Origin: CAXBBB01 sp963793245
GTDB lineage: Bacteria; Bacteroidota; Rhodothermia; Rhodothermales; BA12
DNA length: 64,000 nucleotides
Assembly (NCBI GenBank): GCA_963793245.1
Contig: CAWBZG010000005.1
Coordinates: forward strand, 248,001 to 312,000
Direction of reading: 5' to 3'
This document shows, piece by piece, positions 26,519 through 36,090 of this stretch (position 1 is the first letter of the stretch; every line of letters starts with the position of its first letter). The notes beneath the pieces were generated by a model. The model saw nothing but the letters and a program-made list of their open reading frames with translations. It had not been told where the DNA came from and did no database searches. A program made the position numbers and the translations under genes.

Positions 26519-26632
26519 CGGCAAGAGTGTAGAAATCGAACCGGGTACGCCCCGCGACGGATGAGCGTTCGCGCGGGATCGGTCGAGCGGTTGGGCTTGC
26601 TCCATGCGTGGCGGCGGCGCTACTCTTCGTCT

Positions 26633-29158
26633 ATGTCGTCCCGCCCCGTTCCGCTGATTCTCCTCGTCGCCCTGACGGTCGTTCCGTTGGCAGCGCTGTA
26701 CCCCGTCGCGCGCGTGGCGTGGGATTGGTCGCGCGTCGAGCAGGCGATTCCCGGGCAGGTAGCCGTCCAGCCCGAGTCGGCCCGTGGGTTCGACTGGGTC
26801 GTGTGGCAGAGCGGCGAGGCCGGGCCAGTCGCGACGTACGTGTTTCCGGGCGGACCGGGCGAGCGGGCAGGCATCCGCCGCGGCGACGTGTTCTTTAGTC
26901 TGGAAGGCGCAATGATCGTCGAGGCGTCCGACGTGACGCTGGCCGTCGGCAGTCTGGCGCCGGGCACGCGCGTCACCTACGAACTGCTGCGCGACGATGA
27001 GTTGGCGAGCGCCGACATCGAGATCGCGCGCTATCCGACGTTTCTCTACCCGCTTTCGCCGAGCCTGTGGCTGTTCGCGTTGTGGGTGTTCACATTGGGC
27101 GCCTTGCTGCACGTAATCGCCCTGGTCGTCGCCGTCCCGCTCGCCCGGTCGAGTCTGCGCGCGCGCGTGTCGCTGGCACTGATCGGCGCGTCGGCGCTGT
27201 GGTTTTTCGCCAGCCTCGCGCGCCTGGGACTGCTCGAAGTGTTCGGCTCACCGCCGCCCGACTCGGGATACGAGACGCTGTTCGGCGCGCTGACGCTCAT
27301 CGGACTCATCGGCTGGCTCACGTTTCCACCGATCTTGCTCACCGGGGTGCTGAGTCAGGCGCGCATCCGCCCGCCCCGCTGGACGTTGATTCCCCGCCTG
27401 CTAGCGCCTGTCGTCTTCGGAATCTTGGTTCTCCTCTCCATGTGGGGCGGCTGGGGTCCGTTCACGCTTGACCGGCTCGTCGCGCCGTTGGTGTTTTACG
27501 CCTCGGTCTACGTCGCACTCGCCGCTGGCTTGTCGCTCGCCGTCGGACGAATGGCTCCGGGCTGGGGACGCGTCGGAAGTGGCATCACGCTGGTATTTGC
27601 GTTGGGAGCCGCGCTCGTGGTACCGGGCGTCATCCCGCTCCTTCGATCCGTCGGCGATGCGACGGTGGGATGGCTCGTCGTCAGCGCCCAGTTGCTCTAC
27701 GCGGCGCCCGTCTCGCTCGTCGCGCTGGCGACGCTGCGCTATGGCAAGATCGACGACGTGCTGACGCGGACCGTCGCCAACGTGCTGCTGTTTGGATCTG
27801 CTCTGGTCGTCTACGTGGCGGCCATGCAGGTGCTCGACCCGTTCCTGCGTAGCTACCGCGCGCCCGTCCATGCGCTGGGAGCGGTGCTGTGCCTGATGCT
27901 TTTCCTCGTCGCCAACCGAGAGCGCAGCCGCTGGCGCCGCACGCCTCCTGCCTTTCTGCGGACGCCACTCGTCAGTTCGCGCGCCACGCTGCGCAGTTTC
28001 CAGGCGCGGATGCACACGTTCGTCGAAGCGCAGACTCTCACGACCGAGGCCGTCCGGCTGGCAGGTCAGGCGATGGGCGCCACGAGCGGCGTGCTCTACT
28101 TCCGGCGCCCCGGTCTACCGCCGACGCCCATCCCGACCGAACGTCCGCCCTTCGCCGCCGCCGACGCGTGGATGAGCGCCGCCTATCACCCATCGCCGCC
28201 CCACCTGACCGCCGACGACGTACACGAGATGTGGCCCGACCTGGCCCAGGCAGGCGGGTTGTGGGCGCGCTCCGCCGAAGTGAGCGAAGTCGAACTGCCT
28301 CCCGCAACTGCCCAACGGCTGGTCAGCCTGGGCGCTGCCGTTGCCTTGGTACTCGTCGGCGAAGGTGGGCCGCTCGGCGTGCTCGTGCTGGCTCGCAAAC
28401 GCAGAGGCATCTACAACCTCGACGACTTGGACGTGCTGCGCGTGCTGACCTCGCAGGTGGCGTTGGCGCTCGAACGCATCGGCCTGATCGAGCGCGAGAA
28501 GACGCTGGCCCGGCAAACGTCCGAGGCGCAACTCGTCGCTCTGCGCACGCAGATCAACCCGCACTTCCTGTTCAACACGCTCAACACGATCGCCGCGCTG
28601 ATCGACGAGCAGCCCAACGAGGCCGAGCGCGTCGTCGAGCATCTGGCCGCGCTCTTTCGGCAGACGCTCCATACCGCCGACAAATCGCACGTGCCGCTGG
28701 GGACCGAACTGCGCATGGTGCGGCAATACCTCGCCATCGAAAAGGCCCGTTTTGGCGACGGACTGGGGATCGACATCGACGTGCCGGACGATTTGCAGTC
28801 GACGATGCTGCCCGCACTTGCGTTGCAAACGATGGTCGAGAATGCGGTTCAGCACGGCATCACGCCGCACCGAGGCGGCGGAACGGTTCTGATCGCTGCT
28901 CGGAAACTGGAGGATGCGGTCGTGCTGAGCGTGACAGACGACGGCGCCGGGCTACCGCCGCACACGCATCCGTCCGAACTGTTCGGCATCGGTCTGCGCA
29001 ACGTCGCCGGGCGGATGCTGCACCTGTACGGACGCGCCGACTTGCTCACGCTCGAACCCGCGCCGCAGGGTGGGACGGTCGCCCGCCTGACGCTTCCCGA
29101 CGCGACGCACCCTGACGATGCCCACCCGAAATCTGCCCCTTCCGCCGTTTCACCCTAA
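26633..29158 (+). CDS. LytS-family sensor histidine kinase with PDZ-like and GAF-like domains
   Basis: This 841-residue membrane kinase starts with a helix and a PDZ-like domain (about residues 60-130, FPGGPGERAGIRRGDVFFSLEG). There follow about ten membrane helices to residue 430, a GAF-like domain (about 465-610) and a LytS/YehU-type His kinase domain. The kinase signature is RTQINPHFLFNTLNTIAALI near residue 640, followed by an ATPase part with MVENAVQHGITPH and DDGAGLPP. ATG 26633 is chosen because it precedes the first helix; the longer frame runs antisense to tatD. A LytTR response regulator follows after 21 bases, so the two are a cognate pair. The signal sensed is unknown. Confidence 0.92.
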   Translation: MSSRPVPLILLVALTVVPLAALYPVARVAWDWSRVEQAIPGQVAVQPESARGFDWVVWQSGEAGPVATYVFPGGPGERAGIRRGDVFFSLEGAMIVEASDVTLAVGSLAPGTRVTYELLRDDELASADIEIARYPTFLYPLSPSLWLFALWVFTLGALLHVIALVVAVPLARSSLRARVSLALIGASALWFFASLARLGLLEVFGSPPPDSGYETLFGALTLIGLIGWLTFPPILLTGVLSQARIRPPRWTLIPRLLAPVVFGILVLLSMWGGWGPFTLDRLVAPLVFYASVYVALAAGLSLAVGRMAPGWGRVGSGITLVFALGAALVVPGVIPLLRSVGDATVGWLVVSAQLLYAAPVSLVALATLRYGKIDDVLTRTVANVLLFGSALVVYVAAMQVLDPFLRSYRAPVHALGAVLCLMLFLVANRERSRWRRTPPAFLRTPLVSSRATLRSFQARMHTFVEAQTLTTEAVRLAGQAMGATSGVLYFRRPGLPPTPIPTERPPFAAADAWMSAAYHPSPPHLTADDVHEMWPDLAQAGGLWARSAEVSEVELPPATAQRLVSLGAAVALVLVGEGGPLGVLVLARKRRGIYNLDDLDVLRVLTSQVALALERIGLIEREKTLARQTSEAQLVALRTQINPHFLFNTLNTIAALIDEQPNEAERVVEHLAALFRQTLHTADKSHVPLGTELRMVRQYLAIEKARFGDGLGIDIDVPDDLQSTMLPALALQTMVENAVQHGITPHRGGGTVLIAARKLEDAVVLSVTDDGAGLPPHTHPSELFGIGLRNVAGRMLHLYGRADLLTLEPAPQGGTVARLTLPDATHPDDAHPKSAPSAVSP

Positions 29159-29179
29159 CGCTCCTCAACTCTCGACGCC

Positions 29180-30007
29180 ATGCTCCGCTGCCTCATCGCC
29201 GACGACGAAGCGCCCGCCCGCAAACGACTCGAACGCCTGCTCTCGCCCTTGGTAGATGCCAAACGAGTCGAGGTCACCGCCATCGCGACCGACGGCTCGG
29301 AAGCGCTCGAACGCCTGGCCAAGGGCGACATCGACCTGGCGTTTCTCGACGTGCAGATGCCTGGCGCGAGCGGAATAGACGTCCTCGACCGCGTCGCTCC
29401 CGAGCATCGCCCTGCCGTCGTGTTCACGACCGCCTACGATGAGTACGCCGTCCGCGCGTTCGAAGCCAACGCCGTCGATTATCTGCTGAAACCGTTCAGC
29501 GAAGACCGACTCGAAGAAGCCGTCGCCCGCGTCGAGGCGCGCGCCCAGGACGACGATACACCGCCCGACGGCGATCCGCGCCTGGCCCGCCTGCTAGACT
29601 ATCTCGACGAGCACGACACGCCCGCTCTCCTCGCGCCCCAGACCAAGACGCGCCCTCGCTTCATCTCCGTCCCTTACCGCGACCGTCAACTCATCATCCG
29701 CGTCGACGACGTGGTGACTGCCGAGGTTCAGGATGGCATCACGCGACTCTATGCGCTCGAACACGACGGCCACGGGCGGCCACACTTGAAGCAGCACTTA
29801 GTCAGCCACACGCTCGACTCGCTCGAAGAGCAACTCGACGGAGAGCGCTTCGTCCGCGTCCACCGCTCGGCGCTGATCCAACTCGATCACCTGCGCGAAA
29901 TGGTGCCCTGGTTCAGCGGTCGGTACAAATTGCTGATGGTGGCGGGCCACGAAGTATTGGCGTCACGGGAGCGGTCCAGAATGCTGCGCGAACGGTTCAT
30001 ATCGTAG
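29180..30007 (+). CDS. LytTR family response regulator
   Basis: The 275-residue regulator has a receiver domain (IADDEAPARKRLERL, phosphoacceptor Asp in LAFLDVQMPGASG near residue 57, Lys in YLLKPFSEDRL). This is joined by a linker to a C-terminal LytTR DNA-binding domain (VDDVVTAEVQDGITRLYAL; RFVRVHRSALIQLDHL; SGRYKLLM). It is the partner of the LytS-type kinase just upstream. Such pairs usually control a few envelope or autolysis genes; the neighbouring SpoIID-like gene 214 bases downstream is a natural candidate target, by position only. Confidence 0.94.
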   Translation: MLRCLIADDEAPARKRLERLLSPLVDAKRVEVTAIATDGSEALERLAKGDIDLAFLDVQMPGASGIDVLDRVAPEHRPAVVFTTAYDEYAVRAFEANAVDYLLKPFSEDRLEEAVARVEARAQDDDTPPDGDPRLARLLDYLDEHDTPALLAPQTKTRPRFISVPYRDRQLIIRVDDVVTAEVQDGITRLYALEHDGHGRPHLKQHLVSHTLDSLEEQLDGERFVRVHRSALIQLDHLREMVPWFSGRYKLLMVAGHEVLASRERSRMLRERFIS

Positions 30008-30221
30008 CGAACGCGCTTCCAGAAGGAACGCAGACGCGAGTAGTCTTCGCGGGATCGTAGGCTGCCGATTCCTCACGACTCGTCTCATTACGGTACGCCG
30101 ACATCCAAAAACGCCGTTTACGCGTCGTGAGCGCACGTGGCACGCGCTTTGAATAGGAGCACGACAGAAGATCGCCCCCAGCGACCGACTGTCCCCCTCC
30201 CTGTTCACCGCTCGTCAGGCG

Positions 30222-31496
30222 ATGCATCGTTTCCTCCCCCTCGCCCTGCTATTTTTAGCAGGAGGCACAGCCGACGTCCCCCCTGACGTAATCCGGGTCC
30301 GCATCTTCGAGCGCGAAGCTCCTACGTGCGTAGACGTTCGATCTCCCGAGTCCGTCGACCTTCACACCAAAGTGGGTCGTCCTTCAACACTTTCAGGTCG
30401 TTCGATGCAGGTGTGCTCGAACAAGGGCGCACTGCGGATCACGTCGGGAGCCGAGACGATCCACGCCCGGCGCATCGACATCCAATCGCGCGGCCAAGTC
30501 GATGTGACGGCCAAGCGGCAAGGCGCGCGCGACGAGACGCGGACGTATCCCGATCACCTCGCCCTCGCCCCCGACGGCGACGGCCTGATGATCGTCAACG
30601 TGACGCGGCTCGATCCCTATGTGGCAGGCGTCATCACCAAGGAATACAACCTGGACGACGACGAAGGGACCGAAGCGATGGCGATCGTCGCCCGCACTTA
30701 TGCCCTGCGCATGCAGGACCGTCGGCGCGACGAACCCTACGACGTCGTCGACAACACGGACGATCAGGTGTACAAAGGCATCGGCGACGTGTCGCGGCGC
30801 TCGCTGGCGGCTGCTAACCGCACGAGCGGCCAGGTGCTCACCCACAACGGAGAACTCGTCGAAGCCGTCTACTCGGCCTCCAACGGTGGGCACGGCGCCG
30901 ACAACGACGACGTGTGGCAATCGGCGCCCATCTCCTACCTGCGTGGACGCCCAGACCCCTATGACCGCGTCTCTCCTGTCCACTCGTGGACTGCTCGTCT
31001 TGACCGAGACCGCGTCCTAAGCGCCCTTTCACGCATGGCGGGACGGCAAGTCACTGGCTGGCTCATCGGCGAGCGCACGTCCGACGGACGCGTCCAGACG
31101 ATCACCCTGCTCCACGGCTCGTCGCGCAGCACGATTAGAGGCACCCAGTTTCGATCTGCGGTCACGGCTCAGATGGGCATCACGTCTGTCCGAAGCACGC
31201 TCTTCGATGCGACGCGGCAGGGCGACACCTACGTGCTCGAAGGCAAAGGATTCGGCCACGGAGTCGGCATGAGTCAGTGGGGCGCGCACGGTATGGCACA
31301 GCAGGGAAAGAGCGCTCAGGAGATTCTGGCCTTCTACTACCCGGGAACGCGCGTCGAACAGCGCAGCGGCAGCGGACTCACGCTCGCCGACATCTCCCCA
31401 CCGCCAGATGACGAGCAACCCGAGCGTCCACGCCGGACGCAAATGAACGCAACTACTCCCACCCCAGACGAACGGAGGACCGGATGGCGTCGCTAA
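30222..31496 (+). CDS. SpoIID/LytB domain protein, probable secreted peptidoglycan lytic enzyme
   Basis: SpoIID-type proteins are lytic transglycosylases that act on denuded glycan strands. The 424-residue protein has a signal peptide (FLPLALLFLAGGTADV) and a beta-rich N-terminal part. The SpoIID domain contains VAGVITKEYNLDDDEGTEAM with the catalytic-type Glu, AIVARTYALRMQDRR, YSASNGGHGADN and the end signature GKGFGHGVGMSQWGAHGMA. The last 50 residues are Pro/Arg-rich and look disordered. The 3' end overlaps a small ORF with a good ribosome binding site. Confidence 0.92.
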   Translation: MHRFLPLALLFLAGGTADVPPDVIRVRIFEREAPTCVDVRSPESVDLHTKVGRPSTLSGRSMQVCSNKGALRITSGAETIHARRIDIQSRGQVDVTAKRQGARDETRTYPDHLALAPDGDGLMIVNVTRLDPYVAGVITKEYNLDDDEGTEAMAIVARTYALRMQDRRRDEPYDVVDNTDDQVYKGIGDVSRRSLAAANRTSGQVLTHNGELVEAVYSASNGGHGADNDDVWQSAPISYLRGRPDPYDRVSPVHSWTARLDRDRVLSALSRMAGRQVTGWLIGERTSDGRVQTITLLHGSSRSTIRGTQFRSAVTAQMGITSVRSTLFDATRQGDTYVLEGKGFGHGVGMSQWGAHGMAQQGKSAQEILAFYYPGTRVEQRSGSGLTLADISPPPDDEQPERPRRTQMNATTPTPDERRTGWRR

Positions 31497-31651
31497 TCTC
31501 CCGCTACACGAAATCGGCCAAGCAGTCCACACCGGACCGCAAGGATCAACCCCAACGCCCTCCCCGCCGCCACGGACGCGGCGTCCCGCAACCGCCGGGA
31601 CCTCGCGAAAAAGGAACCGACCGACCGCTCTCTTGGGGTCACGGACGGTAA
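31484..31651 (+). CDS. Possible 55-residue basic protein overlapping the SpoIID-like gene end
   Basis: An ATG at 31484 follows GGAGG (31474-31478) at a spacing of five bases, better than most starts in the window. It opens a 55-codon frame ending at 31651. The product is Arg/Pro/Gly-rich (PPRRHGRGVPQPPGPREKG) and matches no family I know. It overlaps the SpoIID-like stop by 13 bases, consistent with translational coupling, and ends just before a strong terminator. Its composition is also what random reading of GC-rich DNA gives, so it remains a weak call. Confidence 0.3.
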   Translation: MASLISRYTKSAKQSTPDRKDQPQRPPRRHGRGVPQPPGPREKGTDRPLSWGHGR

Positions 31652-31662
31652 CCCTTCCCACC

Positions 31663-31708
31663 AAAGAGAAACCCCGTCAGGCTCAGTGGCTTGACGGGGT
31701 TTCTCTTT
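31663..31708. terminator. Bidirectional terminator between SpoIID-like gene and acyl-CoA dehydrogenase
   Basis: A perfect 17-bp inverted repeat (31663-31679 and 31692-31708; arms AAAGAGAAACCCCGTCA and its complement) has a 12-base loop and A/T-rich outer ends on both sides. It lies between convergent genes and can serve both. Confidence 0.9.
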
Positions 31709-31722
31709 GTCCAACGGTTCGA

Positions 31723-33102
31723 TCACACGAACGCACTGATACCTGTAATCGCGCGCCCGACGACAAGCGAGTTGATCTCGTTGGTGCCCTCGTACGAGTA
31801 GATCGCCTCGGTATCGCAGAAGTAGCGGGCGACTTCGTATTCGAGCAGGATGCCGTTTCCGCCCAGCACTTCGCGCGCCAGAGCGACGGCCTCGCGGCAG
31901 GCTTTGGCCGTGTAGACTTTGGCAAGCGACGCGTGTTCGTCCCGCATGATGTCCGCGTCCTGCATGGCTGAGAGCCGCATACAGAGCGCCATCGACGAGG
32001 TGACGCGGCTCAAGATGTTGACCAAGTGCTGCTGCACCAACTGGAACGAGGCGACGGGCCGCCCAAACTGCTCGCGCTGCTGTGTATAGGCCAACGCCCG
32101 CTCGTACGCACCTCGCGCGCAGCCGACGCCCTGCCATGCCACGCCCGCTCGCGTCGCGCGAAGCACATCGGCGGTGACACGCCAACTTGTCGCGTTTTGG
32201 AGGCGGTCGGCCTCGGGGACGCGGCAGTCGTCGAGCGTGATGAGTCCGTTTTCGACCGCTTTGAGGGCAATCTTGCCCTGGATCTTCTCGACCGAATAGC
32301 CGGGATTGTCCTGCTCAACGACGAACGCCTTGACGTTGCCATCGTCCACGTCTCGCGCCCAGATCACGATCAGGTCGGCGAACGTCGCGTTGCCGATCCA
32401 CTTTTTCTGACCTCGAAGCGTCCACGAGTCGCCGTCGCGCTTGCAGGTTGTCGTCAATCCACCTGCGGCGCCGCTGCCTACATCAGGCTCAGTCAAACCG
32501 AAGCAGCCGATGATATTCATCGCGAGCATGTCGGGGAGCCAACGCTCTTTCTGTTTTTCGTCCGCGCCTAGGATGATCGACCACAGCGCAAGACCGGCGT
32601 GAACGCCGAAGAACGTCGCCGTCGACACGTCTACGCGTGCCATCTCGACGGTGAAGATGCCCTCCATCAGCGACGCATGTTCGGTACGTGTGCCGTCGGC
32701 GTTGAAGATGTGCTGGATCAGGCCGAGCTTCTGAAAACCGGCGACGAGCATCTCACGTGGCGTCTCGTCGCGCTGCCAATACTCGTTGATGACGGGGCGT
32801 ACTTCCTCTTCCATGAACGCGCGCAGACGCATCGCCGCGTCGCGCTGATCGTCGGTAAGGAGGGAGTAGAAGTCGTAGAAATCGCCGTCGGGCGCGGGGA
32901 AGTCGCGCGGCCCTTCGTCCTTCTGCTTGGTCGCGCCTTTGAGCATTTTGGTCATCTGCTGCAACTGCCCGGCGTCCATTTTGGAGACGAGTCCGATCAG
33001 TTCGCCGATGTCGACGGTCTCGGCGAGTTTGGCGACTTTGTCGAGGTCCAGCTTTCCGGCGAGCGCCATCAGCTTGCCCATCTGGTTGAAGTCCATTGCC
33101 AT
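31723..33102 (-). CDS. Acyl-CoA dehydrogenase family protein with N-terminal extension
   Basis: Flavoproteins of this family oxidise acyl-CoA at the alpha-beta bond. The 459-residue protein has the dehydrogenase fold from about residue 75: FGLTEPDVGSGAAG, KKWIGNATFADLIVIWARD, the QREQFGRPVASFQLVQ helix and the end SYEGTNEINSLVVGRAITG with the catalytic-type Glu. The C-terminal wording is close to the glutaryl-CoA dehydrogenase/short-chain oxidase branch. About 75 extra N-terminal residues (MAMDFNQMGKLMALAGKLDLDKV...) are helical and not part of the catalytic domain. It is downstream of an acyl-CoA ligase and a TetR regulator, fitting a fatty-acid degradation unit. Confidence 0.93.
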   Translation of the reverse strand: MAMDFNQMGKLMALAGKLDLDKVAKLAETVDIGELIGLVSKMDAGQLQQMTKMLKGATKQKDEGPRDFPAPDGDFYDFYSLLTDDQRDAAMRLRAFMEEEVRPVINEYWQRDETPREMLVAGFQKLGLIQHIFNADGTRTEHASLMEGIFTVEMARVDVSTATFFGVHAGLALWSIILGADEKQKERWLPDMLAMNIIGCFGLTEPDVGSGAAGGLTTTCKRDGDSWTLRGQKKWIGNATFADLIVIWARDVDDGNVKAFVVEQDNPGYSVEKIQGKIALKAVENGLITLDDCRVPEADRLQNATSWRVTADVLRATRAGVAWQGVGCARGAYERALAYTQQREQFGRPVASFQLVQQHLVNILSRVTSSMALCMRLSAMQDADIMRDEHASLAKVYTAKACREAVALAREVLGGNGILLEYEVARYFCDTEAIYSYEGTNEINSLVVGRAITGISAFV

Positions 33103-33151
33103 TGTGTTGGGGTCGAGTGTGTGAGGTAGAGTACTACGGAGTGTGTCCCTA

Positions 33152-33235
33152 TGTCATCGCGAGCAAAGCGTGGCGATCTCCATGCTAAGCCACTGCTCTG
33201 GAGGTTGCCACGTCGCTGCGCTCCTCGCAACGACA
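33152..33235. repeat. Dispersed palindromic repeat, copy B
   Basis: This 84-base unit begins TGTCATCGCGAGCAAAGCG and ends CTCCTCGCAACGACA, with GTGGCGATCTCC and GGAGGTTGCCACG as internal inverted arms. It is related to copies at 17326-17421 and 35946-36054 and fills most of the gap between acyl-CoA dehydrogenase and ligase genes. Confidence 0.8.
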
Positions 33236-33269
33236 GGATCGGGGTGATGCGGTTTGGGTTCAGCGAGAG

Positions 33270-35184
33270 CTATGCAGCAACGGAAGCTGCACGGACGGCG
33301 TGCGAGGCTACGTCTACGGTGATCGTGCCTTTGGATTTGTCGTCGTAGAGCGCGTCGATGTCAGACGAGAAGCGGTCGCGGACGGCGGAGCGTTTGACTT
33401 TGAGCGTGGGTGTGAGCAAGCCTTCCTCGATGCTCAAACCGCCCGTCACGAAGCGGAAGCGCTTGATCTGCGTCCAGGTGTCGTGGCCTGCGTTGGCGTC
33501 TTGGATCAACTCACGGAAGCGGTCGACGACGCGGTCGTCTTTAAGCAGCACGTCCAGCGGCTTGTCCGCCTCGCCAAAGCGGTCGGCGAACACGCGGACG
33601 ACGGCTTCGTCGGGGAAGACGAGGGCCGTCGTAAACTTGTGCCCGACGCCGACGACGACGGCCTGCTCGATCAGCGGCTGAGCCGTCAGTACGCTTTCCA
33701 GAGGTGCAGGCGTGACGTATTTGCCGGTCGACAGTTTGAACAGGTCTTTCTTACGGTCGGTGATGCGCAGGTGGCCTTCGTCGGTAAACTCACCGACATC
33801 GCCCGTCAGAAACCAGCCGTCGTCCGTCAGCACTTCCGCAGTGCGTTCGGGGCGTTTGTAGTAGCCCTGCATGACGTTGGGGCCGCGCGTGATGATCTCG
33901 CCGTCATCGGCAATCGCGACCTCGACGCCCATCAGCGGCTCGCCGACCGATCCGGCCCGGTTGCGTCCTGGACGGTTGAACGTGATGATCGGACTCGTCT
34001 CGGTCAGTCCATAGCCCTGAATCAGCGACACGCCCGCTGCGCCAAAAATGTTGGCGAGTTCAGGACTCAGCGCTGCACCGCCGACGATCAGGTGACCAAC
34101 GCGTCCACCTAGCGCCTCTCGCCACTTGCTGAATACGAGTTTGTTGGCGATGGCGAGTTGGATGGCATAAAACCCAGTCGGCTTGGTGCCCAGTTGGTAG
34201 CGCTTGGCCAGCCCCATCGACCAGTCGAAGAGCGCGCGCTTGGCTCCGCTAGAGCGACTCGGCCTTTTCCAGAATCCGCGTATACACCTTTTCGAGTACG
34301 CGCGGCACAGTGGCGAACGAGGTCGGGCGGACGCTCCGCATCAACTCGCCCACCTGTTCGGGGGCGCAGAAGTAGGTCTCCAAGCGGCACGCGATCTGGC
34401 AGTAGTGCATCGTCCGCTGGAAGATGTGCGTCATCGGCAGAAACGAAAGCGACACGCTCCCCTTCTCGTCCATCGACCAGCCCAGCCCCGTAACGGCCGC
34501 CAGTCCGTTCGACGAGATGTTCTCGTGCGTGAGCATGACGCCTTTGGGCGTGCCCGTCGTGCCGGACGTGTAGATGATTGTCGCCAGATCGGTCGGGTCG
34601 ATCTGTTCGAGCAACGCCTCCACGCCACCACCACCGGACGCACGGGAAGCCCTTCCAGCCGCGCGCAACGAGTCCATCGAAAGCGCCTCGACGCCTTCCG
34701 GAACGCCCGACAGATCCGCGCCGTCGTCGGCGACAATCAACATCCGCACGTTCGTGCCCTCTAGCAGCGGAATCGTCTCGGCCAGCCCTGCGGCATCCGA
34801 GACGAACAAGACGGCGGCTTCCGAGTGTTCGATCACGAAGCGGATGGCATCGCCGCCGTGCGTCAGGTAGATCGGCGCGTTGATGACGCCCGCGATCAGG
34901 CAGCCCATGTCGGCGAGGGCGAAATACAGGTCGCTCTCCATAAAGAATGCGGCCCGCTCGCCCCGCTTGATGCCCTGAGAAGCCAGCCCCAACGCAACTT
35001 CCTCACTCGCATCGCGAAACTCCGACGTCGACACGTGCCGCCAGCCGCCACCGGGGAGCGGTTGGTTCATAAAGCGCTCTACCTCGCCCCGTTCGACCGC
35101 GTCGTACATCAGGTCCGGCAGCGTTTTCCCCAGCGTGAGCGTGCCGGTGTTGGGCGGTGCGGTGTGGATCGGGCCGTGAGTCAT
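33270..35184 (-). pseudogene. Long-chain fatty-acid--CoA ligase, interrupted by one frameshift
   Basis: The enzyme activates fatty acids to acyl-CoA through an acyl-adenylate. The first frame (35184 down to 34249) has the ATP-binding motif YTSGTTGTPKGVMLTHEN and FLPMTHIFQRTMHY. It ends at a TAG after LEKAESL. One base later the family sequence resumes (SGAKRALFDWSMGLAKR) and continues to 33270 with IQGYGLTETSP, TGDVGEF and the terminal KVKRSAVRDRF. Joined, it is about 637 residues, normal for this family. The shift is one base near 34249-34253. Good conservation on both sides suggests a recent lesion or a sequencing error. It lies 22 bases after the TetR stop. Confidence 0.9.
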
Positions 35185-35206
35185 GGGTGTGGATGAGATG
35201 AGAGAT

Positions 35207-35818
35207 CTAAGCAAGAACAGCGGTAGGAGCGATGGAGCGGACGACGCCTCGAATCGACGTGTCGATCAGCGCATCGCGGTCGACGCGCACGTCCATGCGG
35301 CGGGCGATGAGAAGCGAGACGACGCCGTGCAGCATCGCCCAGATCGCGTTGGCTCCGGCGCGGAGGTCGGATACCTGCGCTCTTCCCGCTCGCTGGGCCT
35401 CGACGAGTGTCTGGGCGAATGCGTCCATGTTGCGGCGCGCTTCCCGGTATTTGTCTGCCGGATAGCGCTCCATAAATCGGGGATGCAGCATGAACATCAC
35501 TTCGTAATACGCCGGATGGTCCAGCCCGAAGCGCACGTAGCATCGGCACAGCGCTTCGATGCGCGCGATAGGATCATCAGTCTCGTCGGCGACGCGGTGC
35601 ATGGCGCCGTGCAACAGCCGATAGCCGCGTTCGATCAGAGCGTGGAGCAGCGCGTCTTTGTTGGCGAAGTGGAGATAAATCGTCGTCGCCGAATAGCCGA
35701 TGCGGTCGGCGACCTTGCGCATCGTGATGCCCGCGTAGCCTGCATCGATAAGCAACTCGTTCGCCGCGTCCAGAATCGACTCGCGCAGGTCAGCGGATTC
35801 GTCAGAGGAGGTGGACAC
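35207..35818 (-). CDS. TetR family transcriptional regulator
   Basis: The 203-residue regulator has an N-terminal TetR helix-turn-helix (ILDAANELLIDAGYAGITM then KVADRIGYSATTIYLHF, about residues 14-55) and a helical C-terminal ligand domain with a WHG-like segment (ANAIWAMLHGVVSLLIARR). The start is GTG at 35818. It is the first gene of a unit with the acyl-CoA ligase and dehydrogenase, so it probably responds to acyl-CoA or fatty acids in the manner of FadR-type TetR proteins. The ligand is inferred from its neighbours. Confidence 0.93.
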   Translation of the reverse strand: MSTSSDESADLRESILDAANELLIDAGYAGITMRKVADRIGYSATTIYLHFANKDALLHALIERGYRLLHGAMHRVADETDDPIARIEALCRCYVRFGLDHPAYYEVMFMLHPRFMERYPADKYREARRNMDAFAQTLVEAQRAGRAQVSDLRAGANAIWAMLHGVVSLLIARRMDVRVDRDALIDTSIRGVVRSIAPTAVLA

Positions 35819-35945
35819 GAAGAGCGGCGAGGCAGGTTAACGGCGTTAAGTAACCACCTCCAAGCCGTGCTGTTCTCTGAACCCCGAGGAAAAGTTGGGA
35901 GGCGACAGCACATACTCCCAAAGCGATGGCGCCTAACCCTCAGGC

Positions 35946-36054
35946 TGTCATCGCGAGGCCGCAGGCCATGGCGATCTCCAGCGCTCGCCGGTAGCTCGGA
36001 GATTGCCACCCCGCAGGTGCGGGGCAGGCTGTCGCTCCGCTCCTCGCAATGACA
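35946..36054. repeat. Dispersed palindromic repeat, copy C
   Basis: This 109-base unit begins TGTCATCGCGAGGCCGCAGG, ends CTCCTCGCAATGACA, and has GGCGATCTCC and GGAGATTGCC as facing inner arms. It is the longest of the three copies and lies in the gap between the TetR gene and the DUF4097 gene. Confidence 0.82.
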
Positions 36055-36090
36055 CAGTGGAGGGTTCTCCGTAGGCCTCAAAGGTTGGCT

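Noticed and set aside
25730..26632. Long N-terminal lead of the LytS-type kinase
   Set aside because: It runs antisense through tatD; the ATG at 26633 directly precedes the membrane helix.
30138..30153. Sigma-54-like TGGCACG-N4-TTGAA before the SpoIID-like gene
   Set aside because: The required GC of the -12 element is absent (TTGA instead of TTGC), and no supporting enhancer site was seen.
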